This document shows positions 7,949 through 17,500 of a stretch of 39,661 bases of DNA, one piece after another; the stretch's first letter is position 1, and the number at the start of each line of letters is the position of its first letter. The translations under genes and the position numbers were made by a program. The notes under the pieces are model-generated. The model saw only the letters and a list, made by a program, of their open reading frames with translations. It searched no databases and had not been told where the DNA came from. Origin of the DNA: Gaiellales bacterium (GTDB lineage Bacteria; Actinomycetota; Thermoleophilia; BMS3ABIN01); the NCBI GenBank assembly GCA_003599855.1, contig QZKG01000061.1:1-39661 (forward strand). The letters are read 5' to 3'.

Positions 7949-7956
<8 letters not shown>

Positions 7957-9445
7957 CCATACCTTCCTTCATGGGTTCTCCTTTCTTCGCCAGGGGCAGC
8001 CCCAGTGTGATGCTGGTGCCCCTGCCCGCTTCGCTGTCGACCCTGATATAACCCTTGTGGGCGTCGACGATGCGGTGCACGATCGACAGGCCCAGGCCGC
8101 TGCCGTTCGGCCTCGCGGTGACAAACGGCTCGAAGACGCGGGCCTGGATCCTCTCCGGGATCCCGCATCCCGTATCGGCAAAGGATATCATTAGATAACC
8201 GTCATCGGCAGCCAGGGCGATTTCCAGGTCGCCGCCGTCGGGCATCGCCTGGATTGCGTTGGAGATGAGGTTGATGAAGACCTGCTTGACGCGGTCCTCG
8301 TTGGCCCAGATGTCGTGCTCGTGGCTGGAGCCGCTACGCCTGATGTTCACCTGCTGCTGGATGGCGAACTGCTTTGTCAGCAGGATGACCTCATCGAGGG
8401 TGCGCTCGGCGTCCACCGGGCCCATCTGGCTCTGGGAGGGCCGGCCGAAGTCCAGCAGGGTGTTGACGAACGCATCCAGCCGGTCGATCTCCTGCAGCAT
8501 CACCTGGCAGAGCTCCTGCTCCGGGCAGTTATCGCCCAGTTCGTCGCGCATCATCTGGACGCTGGCGCGGATGACTCCCAGGGGGTTGCGGACTTCGTGG
8601 GCGACGCCGGTCACCAGCTCACCGAGCCCGGACAGCTTGTCCGCCCGGAGCAGCTGGTGGGTGAGTTCCTTTACCTCGGTCAGGTCCTCCATGGAGATGA
8701 CGATGCCGACGGTGCTGCTGTTGCTGCGGTGCGGCGTGATCCTCACCGCCGCGGAGATGGGGCGGCCGTCCGGCGGTCCCAGTTCGGTCTCTAGGGTTAC
8801 CCGAGTCTGACCCCCGGACAGAACCAGGTCGGCGGCGCGCAGCAGGTCATCCTGCCCGGCGAACACCTGTCGCAGGGGGAAGGCTACCAGTTCCTCCTCG
8901 GGGCGTCCGAGCATCTGGCTGGCGACTGGGTTGGCGGTGACGATCTGGCCGCGGTCGTCCACCGAGATGACGGCGTTGCCGACGCTTTTGAGGATGCTCT
9001 CGATATACGACTTGATGCGCCTCAGGTCGGACTCGCGGTCCTCTATCTCACGGTTGAGCGCCAGCATCTCCTCGTAGCGCTGCGCCTGGCGCCGGCGGGA
9101 CTCTACTACCAGGCCGGTGGTCACGGCTACCACGTTGTAGAGGATGATGTCGAAGAAGTTGTCAATGGAGCCCGATTCGAACAGGCCTCCCATGGAGGAC
9201 GCGGCGTGGGGGACGAAGAGCACCGTGACCGCGAGGGAGGTCAGCAGGCCGCCCCTGATGCCGAACCTGATCGCCGCGTAAATTATCGGGATATAATACA
9301 GGCGCCTGAGGATTATATGCAGCGACGTGTGGGACATGAACTCCACGTGCAGCGTCGTGTAATGGAAATAAGTGATGATCGCCACCGCGGCCGCGATCAT
9401 CAGGGCTTCGAAGACCCTGAAGGGCTGGCTGGCCGGCCTGATCAT
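7949..9445 (-). CDS. membrane sensor histidine kinase (NtrB/AtoS-like)
   Basis: A 498-residue kinase. Four or five N-terminal hydrophobic segments (about 10-130) form a membrane sensor with almost no periplasmic domain. A coiled linker and PAS domain (about 150-265) follow. Next are the HisKA H-box (GVAHEVRNPLG) and the HATPase domain with N-box NLISNAIQAMPDGG and G-box (GSGLGLSIV). It should phosphorylate the downstream NtrC-type regulator. The start was moved to the ATG at 9445, which overlaps the rpoN stop as ATGA and follows a purine-rich GGGAG; a longer frame from 9502 would run 61 bases into rpoN. The signal is unknown, but a PAS domain and multi-pass membrane sensor fit redox, quinone or membrane cues. 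Confidence 0.93.
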
Positions 9446-10836
9446 TCCCCGGAGCTCCCGGGGAGCGTGTCGCGGCAGATGCCGATCTTCTTCCGCTGCC
9501 ATGATGGCAGGGCTCCCATCTCCTCGCGGTACTTGGCCACCGTTCGTCGCGAGATCCTGATCTCTTCCCCGGCCAGCAGGGTGGCTATCTTCTGGTCGGA
9601 AAGGGGCTTGCGGGCGTCTTCCCGGGCGATGAGCTCACTGATGCGTTTCTTGACCGCGTTGGCTGCCAGTCTCTCGCCGCCGGCGGTCGTGTATCCGGAT
9701 GAGAAGAAGTAGCGGAACTCGAAGATGCCGAACGGGGTGTTCATGTACTTGCCGAGTATCGCCCGGCTGATGGTCGACGGGTGGACTTCGAGCTCGCGCG
9801 CGATGTCCTCGATGGAAAGGGGTCTGAGGTAGGCAGGACCGCGGGTGAAGAAGTCGGGCTGATGGCCGGCGATGGCCTCGGCGACCCTGGTGATGGTCGC
9901 GCGGCGCTGCTTCAGGTCGCGGATCAGCCGCGTGGCGTCCCTGATCTTGTTCTTGATGTAATCGACGGTCTCCGGCCCGGCTTCGCCCGCGGCGGCCAGC
10001 TCCTGGTATACCTGGTTCAGTTTGAGAGGCGGCAGCGTCTCACGGTTTGCCAGCACCCTGACCCGGCCCTCTTCGACAAGGAGGAAGACGTCCGGGATGA
10101 CCGCGCCCGCCGGCGGGCTGACGTCGAAGAGCGAACCGGGCACCGGGTTGAGTTCCCGGATGAGGGCGACGGCCTTCTCGACCCTGGCCAGCGGCGCCTT
10201 GACCGCCCGCGCTATCTCGCCGTAGGCGTTGCGGGCGACCTCCGGCAGAAAGCGCGCCACGATCTCGACGGCAAGCCTGCCGGCTTTCATCTGGAGCAGC
10301 TGTATCCGCAGGCACTCCTCGAGGTCGCGGGCGCCGACGCCGGGCGGGTCGAGACCCTGCAGGACGGTCAACACCTGCTCGACGCGGGCGGCGGGTTCGC
10401 CGATGGCTCCGGCGATGCACTCCACTGAATCCCGCAGGTAGCCATCGTCATCGAGGCTGCCGATGAGGGCCAGTCCGATGCGGTGCTCCTCCACCGGCAG
10501 CCCCTCGAGGTCGAGCTGCAGCGTCAGGTGGTCGCTGAGGGTGACCGGGCTGGCGGCCAGTTCGGACACGTTGAGCGGACGTTCTCCCTGGAAGGATCCC
10601 TGGCGGCTACCGTCGGCGCGCACGTAGTCCTCCCACAGCTGGCGCTCGGCCGACAGGCCGGCGTCGTGGTCGTAGTCGGATGGTTCCGGTATCTCCAGGG
10701 CGGGGTTCTCGTCAAGTTCCTTGTGTAACAGTTCCAGCAGGTCCGGCGCACTCAGGCGCAGGATCTTCATGCTCTGGTAAAGGCGTGGCGAGAGGGCCGT
10801 CTGTTGCCTGGTTGTAAGTTCGGGCCTTAGTTCCAT
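9442..10836 (-). CDS. rpoN: RNA polymerase sigma-54 factor
   Basis: A 464-residue sigma-54. Region I at the N-terminus is Gln/Leu-rich (RQQTALSPRLYQSMKIL). The core-binding domain follows, then a helix-turn-helix, and the RpoN box is near the C-terminus (RRTVAKYRE, 430-438), which reads the -24 element. The 37-residue C-terminal end beyond the box is slightly longer than usual. It is the first gene of an operon with the kinase and its NtrC-type partner, which suggests a dedicated rather than a general nitrogen role. Sigma-54 is rare in Actinomycetota, so its presence with LGFP-type envelope genes is notable. The promoter lies in 10837-10950, where TTGACG (10945-10940) is a possible -35, but no matching -10 is clear. 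Confidence 0.97.
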   Translation of the reverse strand: MELRPELTTRQQTALSPRLYQSMKILRLSAPDLLELLHKELDENPALEIPEPSDYDHDAGLSAERQLWEDYVRADGSRQGSFQGERPLNVSELAASPVTLSDHLTLQLDLEGLPVEEHRIGLALIGSLDDDGYLRDSVECIAGAIGEPAARVEQVLTVLQGLDPPGVGARDLEECLRIQLLQMKAGRLAVEIVARFLPEVARNAYGEIARAVKAPLARVEKAVALIRELNPVPGSLFDVSPPAGAVIPDVFLLVEEGRVRVLANRETLPPLKLNQVYQELAAAGEAGPETVDYIKNKIRDATRLIRDLKQRRATITRVAEAIAGHQPDFFTRGPAYLRPLSIEDIARELEVHPSTISRAILGKYMNTPFGIFEFRYFFSSGYTTAGGERLAANAVKKRISELIAREDARKPLSDQKIATLLAGEEIRISRRTVAKYREEMGALPSWQRKKIGICRDTLPGSSGE

Positions 10837-10951
10837 CTGCCATGGGTCCGTTCAGCGCGCGTGACCGGCTCGGGCGGGCCGTCCGTACCTGGCGCGGTTG
10901 GTTCGTTTCTCATCGTTGGACAGCCTGGTCTTATTGTAACGTCAAACTCCC

Positions 10952-10984
10952 AAAAAAAGAACGGTTCGAGCCGCCGGGCCGTTC
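10952..10984 (-). terminator. intrinsic terminator of the ABC-2 exporter operon
   Basis: On the minus strand, GAACGG (10984-10979) and CCGTTC (10964-10959) pair around a 14-base loop and are followed at once by seven T (10958-10952). It starts two bases after the permease stop codon and separates the exporter operon from rpoN. Confidence 0.85.
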
Positions 10985-10986
10985 CC

Positions 10987-11802
10987 CTAGTAGTAAGCCA
11001 GCGTGCCGACCTTCTTGGCGCGGGCGACGGCGTAGCGGAAGATCACCAGGCTCACCGGTATGGTGATGATGGAGAACACAACCAGCGCCAGCAGGTCGCC
11101 GCCGACATCGTCGAACCCCGCGCCCTGCAGGAGCGACAGGCGGATCGCCCTGAGTGAGTAGGTGATGGGGAAGAAGTAGGAGACGCTCTGGAGCCAGTCC
11201 GGCAGGATGCTGATGGGGTAATAAACCCCGCCGATCAGCGTCGATGATGTCGAGAGCGCCCAGGCGATGGGGTCGCCCCGCTTGAAGATCATCACGAAGC
11301 TCGCGGAGATGATGCCGAGACTGCTGAAGGCGATGACCGTCAGGACCAGCGCCACCAGCGCCGGGAGGATGTTGGCATCGCCGAAGTTGACGCCGAAGAA
11401 AAGGCCGCCGAGCAGCAGGTAGACCCCCACCCTCAGCGACGTGAAGGCGAAGCTCCACTGGGAGGACGAGAGCACCACCGTGGGCAGGCGCGTGGGCGTC
11501 ACCAGCATCGCCTCCAGGGTGCCGATCATCTGCTCCGAACGGATGACGCTGGAGAAGCTGCCCAGGCCCACGGCCAGGAAGTTCGAGAAGGCGATGCCGA
11601 TGAGGACGAAGGAGAAGTAATTGCCGCCATACTCGCTGAGGCTGCGCTGGACGTTGGGGGCGTCGCCGATCAGCTCGGAGACGAAATAGAACATTACTAC
11701 CGAGAAGAAGATGCCGCCGAACTGGAGGAAGAAGGCAAAGCGGTAGCTGATCTCGGTCAGAAAATCCTTTTTGAGGAACGCCAGGGGCTTGCTCAGCATC
11801 AT
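10987..11802 (-). CDS. ABC-2 type transporter permease
   Basis: A 271-residue membrane protein with six hydrophobic segments and the ABC-2 family layout: cytoplasmic N-terminus with LAFLKKDFLTEISYR, then helices separated by short loops, the last ending near the C-terminus. Such permeases export drugs, glycoconjugates or peptides with a partner ATPase. The start is set at ATG 11802, which overlaps the ATPase stop by four bases; the longer upstream frame is shadow coding within the ATPase gene. The substrate is not evident. Confidence 0.9.
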   Translation of the reverse strand: MMLSKPLAFLKKDFLTEISYRFAFFLQFGGIFFSVVMFYFVSELIGDAPNVQRSLSEYGGNYFSFVLIGIAFSNFLAVGLGSFSSVIRSEQMIGTLEAMLVTPTRLPTVVLSSSQWSFAFTSLRVGVYLLLGGLFFGVNFGDANILPALVALVLTVIAFSSLGIISASFVMIFKRGDPIAWALSTSSTLIGGVYYPISILPDWLQSVSYFFPITYSLRAIRLSLLQGAGFDDVGGDLLALVVFSIITIPVSLVIFRYAVARAKKVGTLAYY

Positions 11803-12584
11803 TGCTCCAACCTCGATTCCTCGATGAGCAGGTGGAAGTACTCGATCAGGGAAGCTTCTCCCACCAGGTCGCTGACGCAGCCGCAAGCCTTCATCTCGCC
11901 GTTCGACATGATGCCGATGCGGTCGCAGACCTGCTCGGCTTCCGCCAGGTGGTGGGTGGCCAGCACCACCGTCTTGCCCTGCCGCACGAGCTCGTCGCGT
12001 ATGAAGTCATGCAGTTGCCGGGTCGCCACCGGGTCAAGCCCCTTGGTCGGCTCGTCCATGAAGAAGATCTCCGGGTCCGCCAGCAGCCCCCGGGCCAGCG
12101 CCATGCGCTGCTTCATGCCGGTGGAGTACTCCTGGAAGCGGCGGTCGGCCGCCGCCGCCATGCCGATGAGCTCCAGCACCTCGTCGATGCGGCTCCTGGC
12201 CGCCCGTCCCGAGAGGCCGTAGAGGGCGGCGAAGAACTTGAGGTTCTCCCGGCCCGTGAGGCGCCAGTAGAAGCTGCGCTCCTCGCTGGAGATGAGGGCG
12301 ATGGACCTTTTCACCTGGTTCTGTTGCCGGACTATGTCGTAACCGTTGATGGTGGCGCTGCCGCCCGAGGGCAGCATCAGGGTGCAGAGCATCTTGGTAA
12401 GCGTGGTCTTGCCGGCGCCGTTGGGGCCCAGAAGGCCGAAGATCTCCCCGCGTTCGACCGTCAGGTCCACGTCCCTGACCGCCGTGAAAGTGACTTTGTC
12501 GAAGAAATGGCGCGGAGACGACAAGCCCTTGCGCTTGGTAAACTCTTTGGTGAGGTTGATGGTTTGGAGTACCACGTCGGCCAT
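11799..12584 (-). CDS. ABC-2 exporter ATPase
   Basis: A 261-residue ATPase of the CcmA/drug-exporter group: Walker A GPNGAGKTT, signature YSTGMKQRM, Walker B IFFMDEPTKGLD and a switch His in LATHH. The C-terminal stretch after about 225 is short. The start is uncertain. The ATG at 12584 gives a conventional N-terminus (MADVVLQTINLTKEF), but an ATG at 12601 is also in frame and would overlap the first codon of the divergent dihydrouridine synthase gene. Neither has a good Shine-Dalgarno. Two genes diverging with touching start codons leave almost no promoter space, so at least one promoter must lie inside the opposite gene or transcripts may be leaderless. Confidence 0.92.
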   Translation of the reverse strand: MADVVLQTINLTKEFTKRKGLSSPRHFFDKVTFTAVRDVDLTVERGEIFGLLGPNGAGKTTLTKMLCTLMLPSGGSATINGYDIVRQQNQVKRSIALISSEERSFYWRLTGRENLKFFAALYGLSGRAARSRIDEVLELIGMAAAADRRFQEYSTGMKQRMALARGLLADPEIFFMDEPTKGLDPVATRQLHDFIRDELVRQGKTVVLATHHLAEAEQVCDRIGIMSNGEMKACGCVSDLVGEASLIEYFHLLIEESRLEQ

Positions 12585-12600
12585 GTGGGAGTATTGTACC

Positions 12601-13605
12601 ATGACCAGCATTTCGCCACATATCAGCAGCAGCTTTAGGCTGGGAGCGCTGGAGCTTCCCAACCGGCTGGCGCAGGCTCCCATGGCGGGCATCAGCACGC
12701 GAGCCTTCCGCCTGCAGGCGCGCCGGCACGGAGCCGGCCTCTGCTGTACCGAGATGGTGAGCAGCTACGGGCTTCACTACAACAACCGCCGCACAGCCGC
12801 GATGCTTGAGTTGACCCCCGCCGAGCAGCCGGTCGCGGTCCAGCTCTTCGGCAACCACCCGGACATCATGGCCGAGGCTGCCGCCGCCGCGGGGGCTGCC
12901 GGGGCGGCGGTGGTGGACATCAACATGGGCTGTCCCGTGCGCAAGGTCGTCAAGACCGGCGCCGGTGTCGCCCTGATGGATGAGCCGGAGCTGGCGGAGA
13001 GGATCGTCGCCGCCGCGGTGGCAACGGCGTCGCGTCCGGTGACCGTCAAGATCAGGTCGGGAACGCGCTCGCAGAGCGCCGACAGCTTCGCGAAGAGGAT
13101 GGCAGCGGCGGGAGCTGCAGCGGTCTGCATCCACCCGCGGCTGGCGGTCCAGGGCAGGAAGGGCAAGGCCGACCACGAGGTGACCGCCGGGCTGGCGGCG
13201 GCGCTGGAGGTGCCGGTGATCGCCAGCGGGGACATCGATTCCGCCGCCTCGGCAGCGGCGGTCATGGGCCGCACCGGCTGCGCGGCGGTGATGGTGGGGC
13301 GGGCCTGCCTGGGCAACCCCTGGCTCTTTGGGGACATCCTCGCGGGCGAGGGGTCCGGCGGCAGGCCCCTGGGGGAGACGCTTGCCGAGATGGAGCATTT
13401 CTACCACGACCTGGAAGGCGAGATGGGCGAAGAGAGGGCCGTGCGTTTCATGCGCAAGTTCTACGGGTGGTACCTGGCACGCTTCCGTCCCGGAGAAGCC
13501 TTGAGGGACGGCCTCAGAAGGGCCGACGGCTTCGCCGAGGCCCTCGGCCTCATCAGTGCCTGGGCCGGCGCCCGCGACGAGGGTTCAGACGCGGTTCCTG
13601 AATAG
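12601..13605 (+). CDS. dus: tRNA-dihydrouridine synthase
   Basis: A 334-residue FMN-dependent TIM barrel that reduces uridines in the tRNA D-loop. The diagnostic features are visible: APMAGIS at the N-terminus, the catalytic-Cys loop DINMGCPVRKVVKTGAG, HPR (CIHPRLAVQG) and the FMN phosphate site VIASGDI followed by VMVGRACLGNPWLF. The C-terminal helical tRNA-binding domain is present. The start was set at ATG 12601, which yields the usual N-terminus (FRLGALELPNRLAQAPMAG); an ATG six codons upstream is possible. It is the only plus-strand gene in this part, and its 3' end overlaps the convergent hypothetical gene by 21 bases. Confidence 0.95.
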   Translation: MTSISPHISSSFRLGALELPNRLAQAPMAGISTRAFRLQARRHGAGLCCTEMVSSYGLHYNNRRTAAMLELTPAEQPVAVQLFGNHPDIMAEAAAAAGAAGAAVVDINMGCPVRKVVKTGAGVALMDEPELAERIVAAAVATASRPVTVKIRSGTRSQSADSFAKRMAAAGAAAVCIHPRLAVQGRKGKADHEVTAGLAAALEVPVIASGDIDSAASAAAVMGRTGCAAVMVGRACLGNPWLFGDILAGEGSGGRPLGETLAEMEHFYHDLEGEMGEERAVRFMRKFYGWYLARFRPGEALRDGLRRADGFAEALGLISAWAGARDEGSDAVPE

Positions 13606-14487
13606 TTCCGCCGCCTCCCGGTCCAGCTCCTCCTGTTCGCCCTGGAGCTCATGGAAGCTATCGACCCCTGGCGTGAGCCGGAACTCGATCCAGGCATCGA
13701 TGGAACTGCTGGTGTCGGTGGTCCGCAGGAGTTGCGCCTCCATGGCGGCGGCCGCCTGCTGCGCCCGTGCCTGGTCCCCTGCGAACACGGCATCAGCCAG
13801 CTCCTTGCCCATGTCGGCCAGCACGGCATTCTCCTCTATCGATTCCGAGAGCGATGCCAGCAGGAAGAAGCCGCTCTCCTGGTAGCGGGCGTCTACCTGG
13901 CCCTTCAGCTGCCGCATGGAGACCGCCGCCTGGGCAAGGGCGGCGCCGGATTCAGCCGGGGCGCCCTGCACCGTCTGCAGGCTGTATTCAACCTGGCCCC
14001 AGAGGCGGTCCATCTCTTCGACCGCGGTGAAGATGATATCGCCGTCCTGATAGATCATCCGGAGCTCCTGGACAGTCTGCTTCAGCTCCCCCAGCTGTTC
14101 GAGGCGCAGTCCGGCGATCTCCCGTTTGCGCTCAAGATAATCCAGGTAGCCCTGGGGCAGGCGGTAGAGGCCCGCAGCCTCGTCCACTGCTTCCGCCGCG
14201 CTGCCCACCCGCGCCAGAGCCTCGTCGATGGCAGGCAGGCTGTCTTCGAGCGCCGCGCCGGCCAGGCGGATGCTGTCCACCGAGACAAAGCTCTCGAAAC
14301 TGACCGCCGACGGGTCGAAAGCGGCAAGCGCCTGGTTGGCTGCGGCGATGTCCTCATTGGCGCGGGAGAGCATGCGGTCGGCCCTGAGCGCCTGCAGGCG
14401 CGGCAGCGACAGCCAGGCAAGGCCTGCGGACAGCGCCAGCAAGAGCGCGAGGCCCGGCAGTGCGAACCTTTTCAATGATGTGTTCAT
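13585..14487 (-). CDS. membrane-anchored coiled-coil protein, function unknown
   Basis: A 300-residue protein. It has one N-terminal hydrophobic segment (about 8-30, basic residues before it), which is either an uncleaved anchor or a signal. The rest is almost entirely alpha-helical, Ala/Glu/Leu-rich and likely coiled coil, resembling four-helix sensor ectodomains in composition only. No family recognised. It is 21 nt downstream of the metallopeptidase-like lipoprotein on the same strand, so the two are probably co-transcribed and both act outside the membrane. Its 3' end runs 21 bases into the convergent dus gene. Confidence 0.8.
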   Translation of the reverse strand: MNTSLKRFALPGLALLLALSAGLAWLSLPRLQALRADRMLSRANEDIAAANQALAAFDPSAVSFESFVSVDSIRLAGAALEDSLPAIDEALARVGSAAEAVDEAAGLYRLPQGYLDYLERKREIAGLRLEQLGELKQTVQELRMIYQDGDIIFTAVEEMDRLWGQVEYSLQTVQGAPAESGAALAQAAVSMRQLKGQVDARYQESGFFLLASLSESIEENAVLADMGKELADAVFAGDQARAQQAAAAMEAQLLRTTDTSSSIDAWIEFRLTPGVDSFHELQGEQEELDREAAELFRNRV

Positions 14488-14508
14488 GGCGTCACCTGCT
14501 TCAGGCTC

Positions 14509-15756
14509 CTATCCCCGCAAGACGTAGTCCCGCCAGGCGTCCTCGAAATCGCTCCAGCCCACCCCCAGCACCTCGCGGAAGACCTCGTCCACCAGCTGCC
14601 CCTGGTCGATCTCCTCGCCGGACCGCTTCCTGAACTCCCTGAGCAGGTCGAGTACCGCCTCGTTGCCGTAGGTGATGACGAGGTACTCGACGGCGAGGTC
14701 CGCCTCTTCGTAGGCCAGGGTCGCCGCCTCGGTGGATAGCAGGGTCGAAAAACCGCTGGGCTGGTACAGGTCGCTCAGGGTCGGGCTGAAGGTCTCGCCG
14801 CTTCTCATCTTCTCCCTCAAGAGCACGACGGGCTCGATGCCGGCAACATAGTCGGCCAACCCCTCCACCAGGAACGGCGGCGTGCGCGACCCCTGTTCCG
14901 GGAACAGGGCCACGTGGGTGAGCTCATGGGCCAGCATGCGGCCGTTGTAGCCGGTGCCGTAGGAGGCGGTCTCCCGGAAAGTGCCCGCGTCGATGATGAT
15001 CTCGCCGCCCTGGCCGGCGGTCGAGCCCAGGGGCCGCGAAGCGCCGCCGGTCCATTCCTGCCAGCCACCGGGGTAGGACTGTTCTATCTGGCCCATGCCG
15101 CCGAAGATCCGGATCGGCACTTTGGGCAGCTCGAGGCCCGGCAGCGTATCCGTGAGCCGCGGGTAAGCGGAGTCGGAAAGGTCGCGGGCCTCCGCGGAGA
15201 TCCCCGCCTGGGCCGGGTGGCTCAGCACGATCACGTGCTCGCCTTCCGTGACGATGACCGGGCCGAAGTCCTCCAGGCCGGTGGCCCTCTTCTTGCCCAG
15301 AGCCTGTTCGCTGGCATCCCCCGAGAGCTTCCAGCCGTCCTCCTTCCTGACCATATGGTAAGCGGCGCGTTCCGGGTCTGGCAGCTCGCTGAAGCTGCCG
15401 GCCAGGGTGTAGGCGATGTTGACCTTTACCAGGACTGTTCCGCCTCCGGCATCGCTCCTGCTGGTTATGGTGATGCTGTATTCCTGGAAGGGCACTGCCT
15501 GGAGGTTCGAGAAGAGGACGTCCTGGCGGCTGGTGAAATCCGTGTTCTCGGCGTCGATCACCGAGAGGAATCCATCACGGTCCTTGCTGACAAGGGCGCC
15601 GGCATAGCGGTCCAGCGCCGCCTGCAGCTCGTCACCGGCTCCGGAGCTGCCGGCGTCGGGCAGTTGTGTCGCCCAGTCGGTATTGGTCAGGCCGCCGCAG
15701 CCGGCTGCTGCGAGAGCGGCTGTCGTCAGGATGGTTGCGAGCAGGAACTTCTTCAT
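14509..15756 (-). CDS. lipoprotein with peptidase MA-like (gluzincin) domain
   Basis: A 415-residue exported lipoprotein: signal helix followed by the lipobox LAAAGC. The N-terminal half (about 45-150) resembles a small NTF2-like or SnoaL-like fold. The C-terminal half holds the zinc metallopeptidase signature HELTH (in MLAHELTHVALF) with the downstream Glu ligand in LVEGLADYVAG, typical of the peptidase MA / M1-like gluzincin group. It should act at the outer face of the membrane on an unknown protein or peptide. The ATG lies four bases after the PolX stop, so it is probably part of the operon glycosyltransferase - PolX - peptidase - coiled-coil protein. Confidence 0.8.
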   Translation of the reverse strand: MKKFLLATILTTAALAAAGCGGLTNTDWATQLPDAGSSGAGDELQAALDRYAGALVSKDRDGFLSVIDAENTDFTSRQDVLFSNLQAVPFQEYSITITSRSDAGGGTVLVKVNIAYTLAGSFSELPDPERAAYHMVRKEDGWKLSGDASEQALGKKRATGLEDFGPVIVTEGEHVIVLSHPAQAGISAEARDLSDSAYPRLTDTLPGLELPKVPIRIFGGMGQIEQSYPGGWQEWTGGASRPLGSTAGQGGEIIIDAGTFRETASYGTGYNGRMLAHELTHVALFPEQGSRTPPFLVEGLADYVAGIEPVVLLREKMRSGETFSPTLSDLYQPSGFSTLLSTEAATLAYEEADLAVEYLVITYGNEAVLDLLREFRKRSGEEIDQGQLVDEVFREVLGVGWSDFEDAWRDYVLRG

Positions 15757-15760
15757 GACC

Positions 15761-17500
15761 TCATGTGTCGGTCGGGGACTTCGGCCGCTCCAGCAGCCGC
15801 GCCAGGCGGTCCGCCGTCAGAGTGTTCAGGATCGTCTCCGGGCGCACCCAGCCCCGGCGGGCCGTAGCGATTCCATATTTTAGCAACCTGAGGTCCGAGA
15901 TGTGGTGGGCGTCGCTGTTTATCACCAGACGGACCCCCGCATCCTGGGCCGCGCGCGCATGCAGGTCGCAGAGGTCGAGCCGCTGGAAATGGGAGTTGAC
16001 CTCCAGGGCGGTGCCGGTGCGGGCAGCGGTGGCGATGATCGCTTCGATGTCCACTTCGTACGGATCGCGGCGATTGATCAGGCGCCCTGTCGGGTGGCCG
16101 ATGGCGCGGACGAGGGGATGTTCCATGGCCGCCGTCAGGCGCTCCATGATCTGGCTCATCTCCTGGGTGAAGCCGGAGTGGATCGATACGGTGACGAAAT
16201 CCAGCGCCGCCAGGGAGTCGTCCGGCAGGTCGAGGGTGGCGTCAGCCTTCACATCCACCTCGATACTGGTGAAGATGCGGAACCCTTCCGTCCCGTCATT
16301 TATCCGGGCGACCTCCTCCAGCTGGCGCTCGAGCTTCTCCGGTGTGAGACCGCCGGTCATGCCCAGCGATTGGGAATGGTCCGAGATGGCGATGTACTCA
16401 TAGCCGAGTTCCTGGGCGGCCCGGGCCATCTCGCGGATGGGCGCATGGCCGTCGCTCCAGTCGGAGTGGACGTGGAGGTCGCCGCGGATGTCCGCGCCGC
16501 TCACCAGCCGGGGCAGGGCGCCCGCTAGCGCTGCGGCGATCTCGCCGCTGTCCTCGCGCAGCTCGGGAGGTATGTAATCCATCCCCAGCAGGTCATAGAC
16601 CTCCGCCTCGGAGCCGCACTCGTGCACTTTGCCGCTGGCAGTCTCCTCGACCCCATACTCGCTTACCTTGAAGCCCTGGGAGATGGCATGCTCCCGGAGG
16701 GCGACGTTGTGCTCCTTCGAGCCGGTGAAATGCTGCAGCAGGTTGCCGTAGAGGCCGTCGGGGACGACGCGCAGGTCGATCTGGACGCCGGCGTGGGTCC
16801 TGACGGAGCACTTGGTGGGGCCGCTGGCGATGACGTCGCCCACCAGGGGCAGGGAGCAGAACGCACCGGTCAGGGCCTCCGGCTCGCTGGCGGTGGCGAT
16901 GATGTCGACGTCCTTGACGGTCTCCTTCATCCGCCGGACGCTCCCGGCGCAGGCGACCTCGCGGGCCTCGGGCAGCGCCGCCAGGAGGGCGACGCACTCC
17001 TCGGCTACCGGCAACACCTCGCCCAGCAGCAGGCGCGACCCCCTGGCTTTCAGCCGCCCGATCGCCTTGATGATGTTGGCTGCCGTCTTCGGCCCCAGCC
17101 CCGGGAGCGCTGCCAGCCGGCCGTCAGCCGCCGCCGCTTCCAGTTCGTCCATCGAGGAGACCCCCAGTTCCTCCCAGACCTTCCTGGCGGTCTTCGGGCC
17201 GACCCCCTGGATCCGCTGGATGGCCACCAGGTCGTCGGGGTACCTGGAGCGGAACTCCTCCAGCTCCGCGATGCGTCCCGTATCGAGGTACTCGGTGATC
17301 TTGGCCGCGATCTTCGGCCCGATGTCGGGCAGGTCGGTGAGGTCGCCCTCCCGGGCCAGGTCAGCGAGGGAGAAGTCCGCCTCTGCTACACGGCGCGCCG
17401 CTTTCTCCACCGCGATGGTGCGGTACTTGTTGACGCCGTCGAGTTCCATGAAGTCGGCCAGCAGCTGCAGGGCCGCGGCGATGTCGCGGTTAGCCGCCAT
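15761..17500 (-). CDS. polX: PolX-type DNA polymerase / PHP 3'-5' exonuclease
   Basis: A 579-residue protein, close to the roughly 570 of Bacillus PolX. Helix-hairpin-helix motifs (DLPDIGPKIAAKI, GVGPKTARKV, GLGPKTAANI) come first. The nucleotidyltransferase palm follows with the catalytic Asp pair in GSVRRMKETVKDVDII and the third Asp in QIDLRVV. The C-terminal PHP domain retains its metal ligands (DLHVHSDWSDG, ISDHSQ, SIEVDV, SIHSG, GHPTG, NSDAHH), so exonuclease or AP-endonuclease activity is expected. The family works in base-excision and gap-filling repair. Start ATG 17500 overlaps the glycosyltransferase stop by 11 bases; the longer frame upstream is inside that gene. Confidence 0.96.
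   Translation of the reverse strand: MAANRDIAAALQLLADFMELDGVNKYRTIAVEKAARRVAEADFSLADLAREGDLTDLPDIGPKIAAKITEYLDTGRIAELEEFRSRYPDDLVAIQRIQGVGPKTARKVWEELGVSSMDELEAAAADGRLAALPGLGPKTAANIIKAIGRLKARGSRLLLGEVLPVAEECVALLAALPEAREVACAGSVRRMKETVKDVDIIATASEPEALTGAFCSLPLVGDVIASGPTKCSVRTHAGVQIDLRVVPDGLYGNLLQHFTGSKEHNVALREHAISQGFKVSEYGVEETASGKVHECGSEAEVYDLLGMDYIPPELREDSGEIAAALAGALPRLVSGADIRGDLHVHSDWSDGHAPIREMARAAQELGYEYIAISDHSQSLGMTGGLTPEKLERQLEEVARINDGTEGFRIFTSIEVDVKADATLDLPDDSLAALDFVTVSIHSGFTQEMSQIMERLTAAMEHPLVRAIGHPTGRLINRRDPYEVDIEAIIATAARTGTALEVNSHFQRLDLCDLHARAAQDAGVRLVINSDAHHISDLRLLKYGIATARRGWVRPETILNTLTADRLARLLERPKSPTDT

Noticed and set aside
13475..13491. TGGCACGCTTCC resembling a sigma-54 -24 element
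   Set aside because: It is inside the dus coding region, and TTGC is absent at the -12 position.
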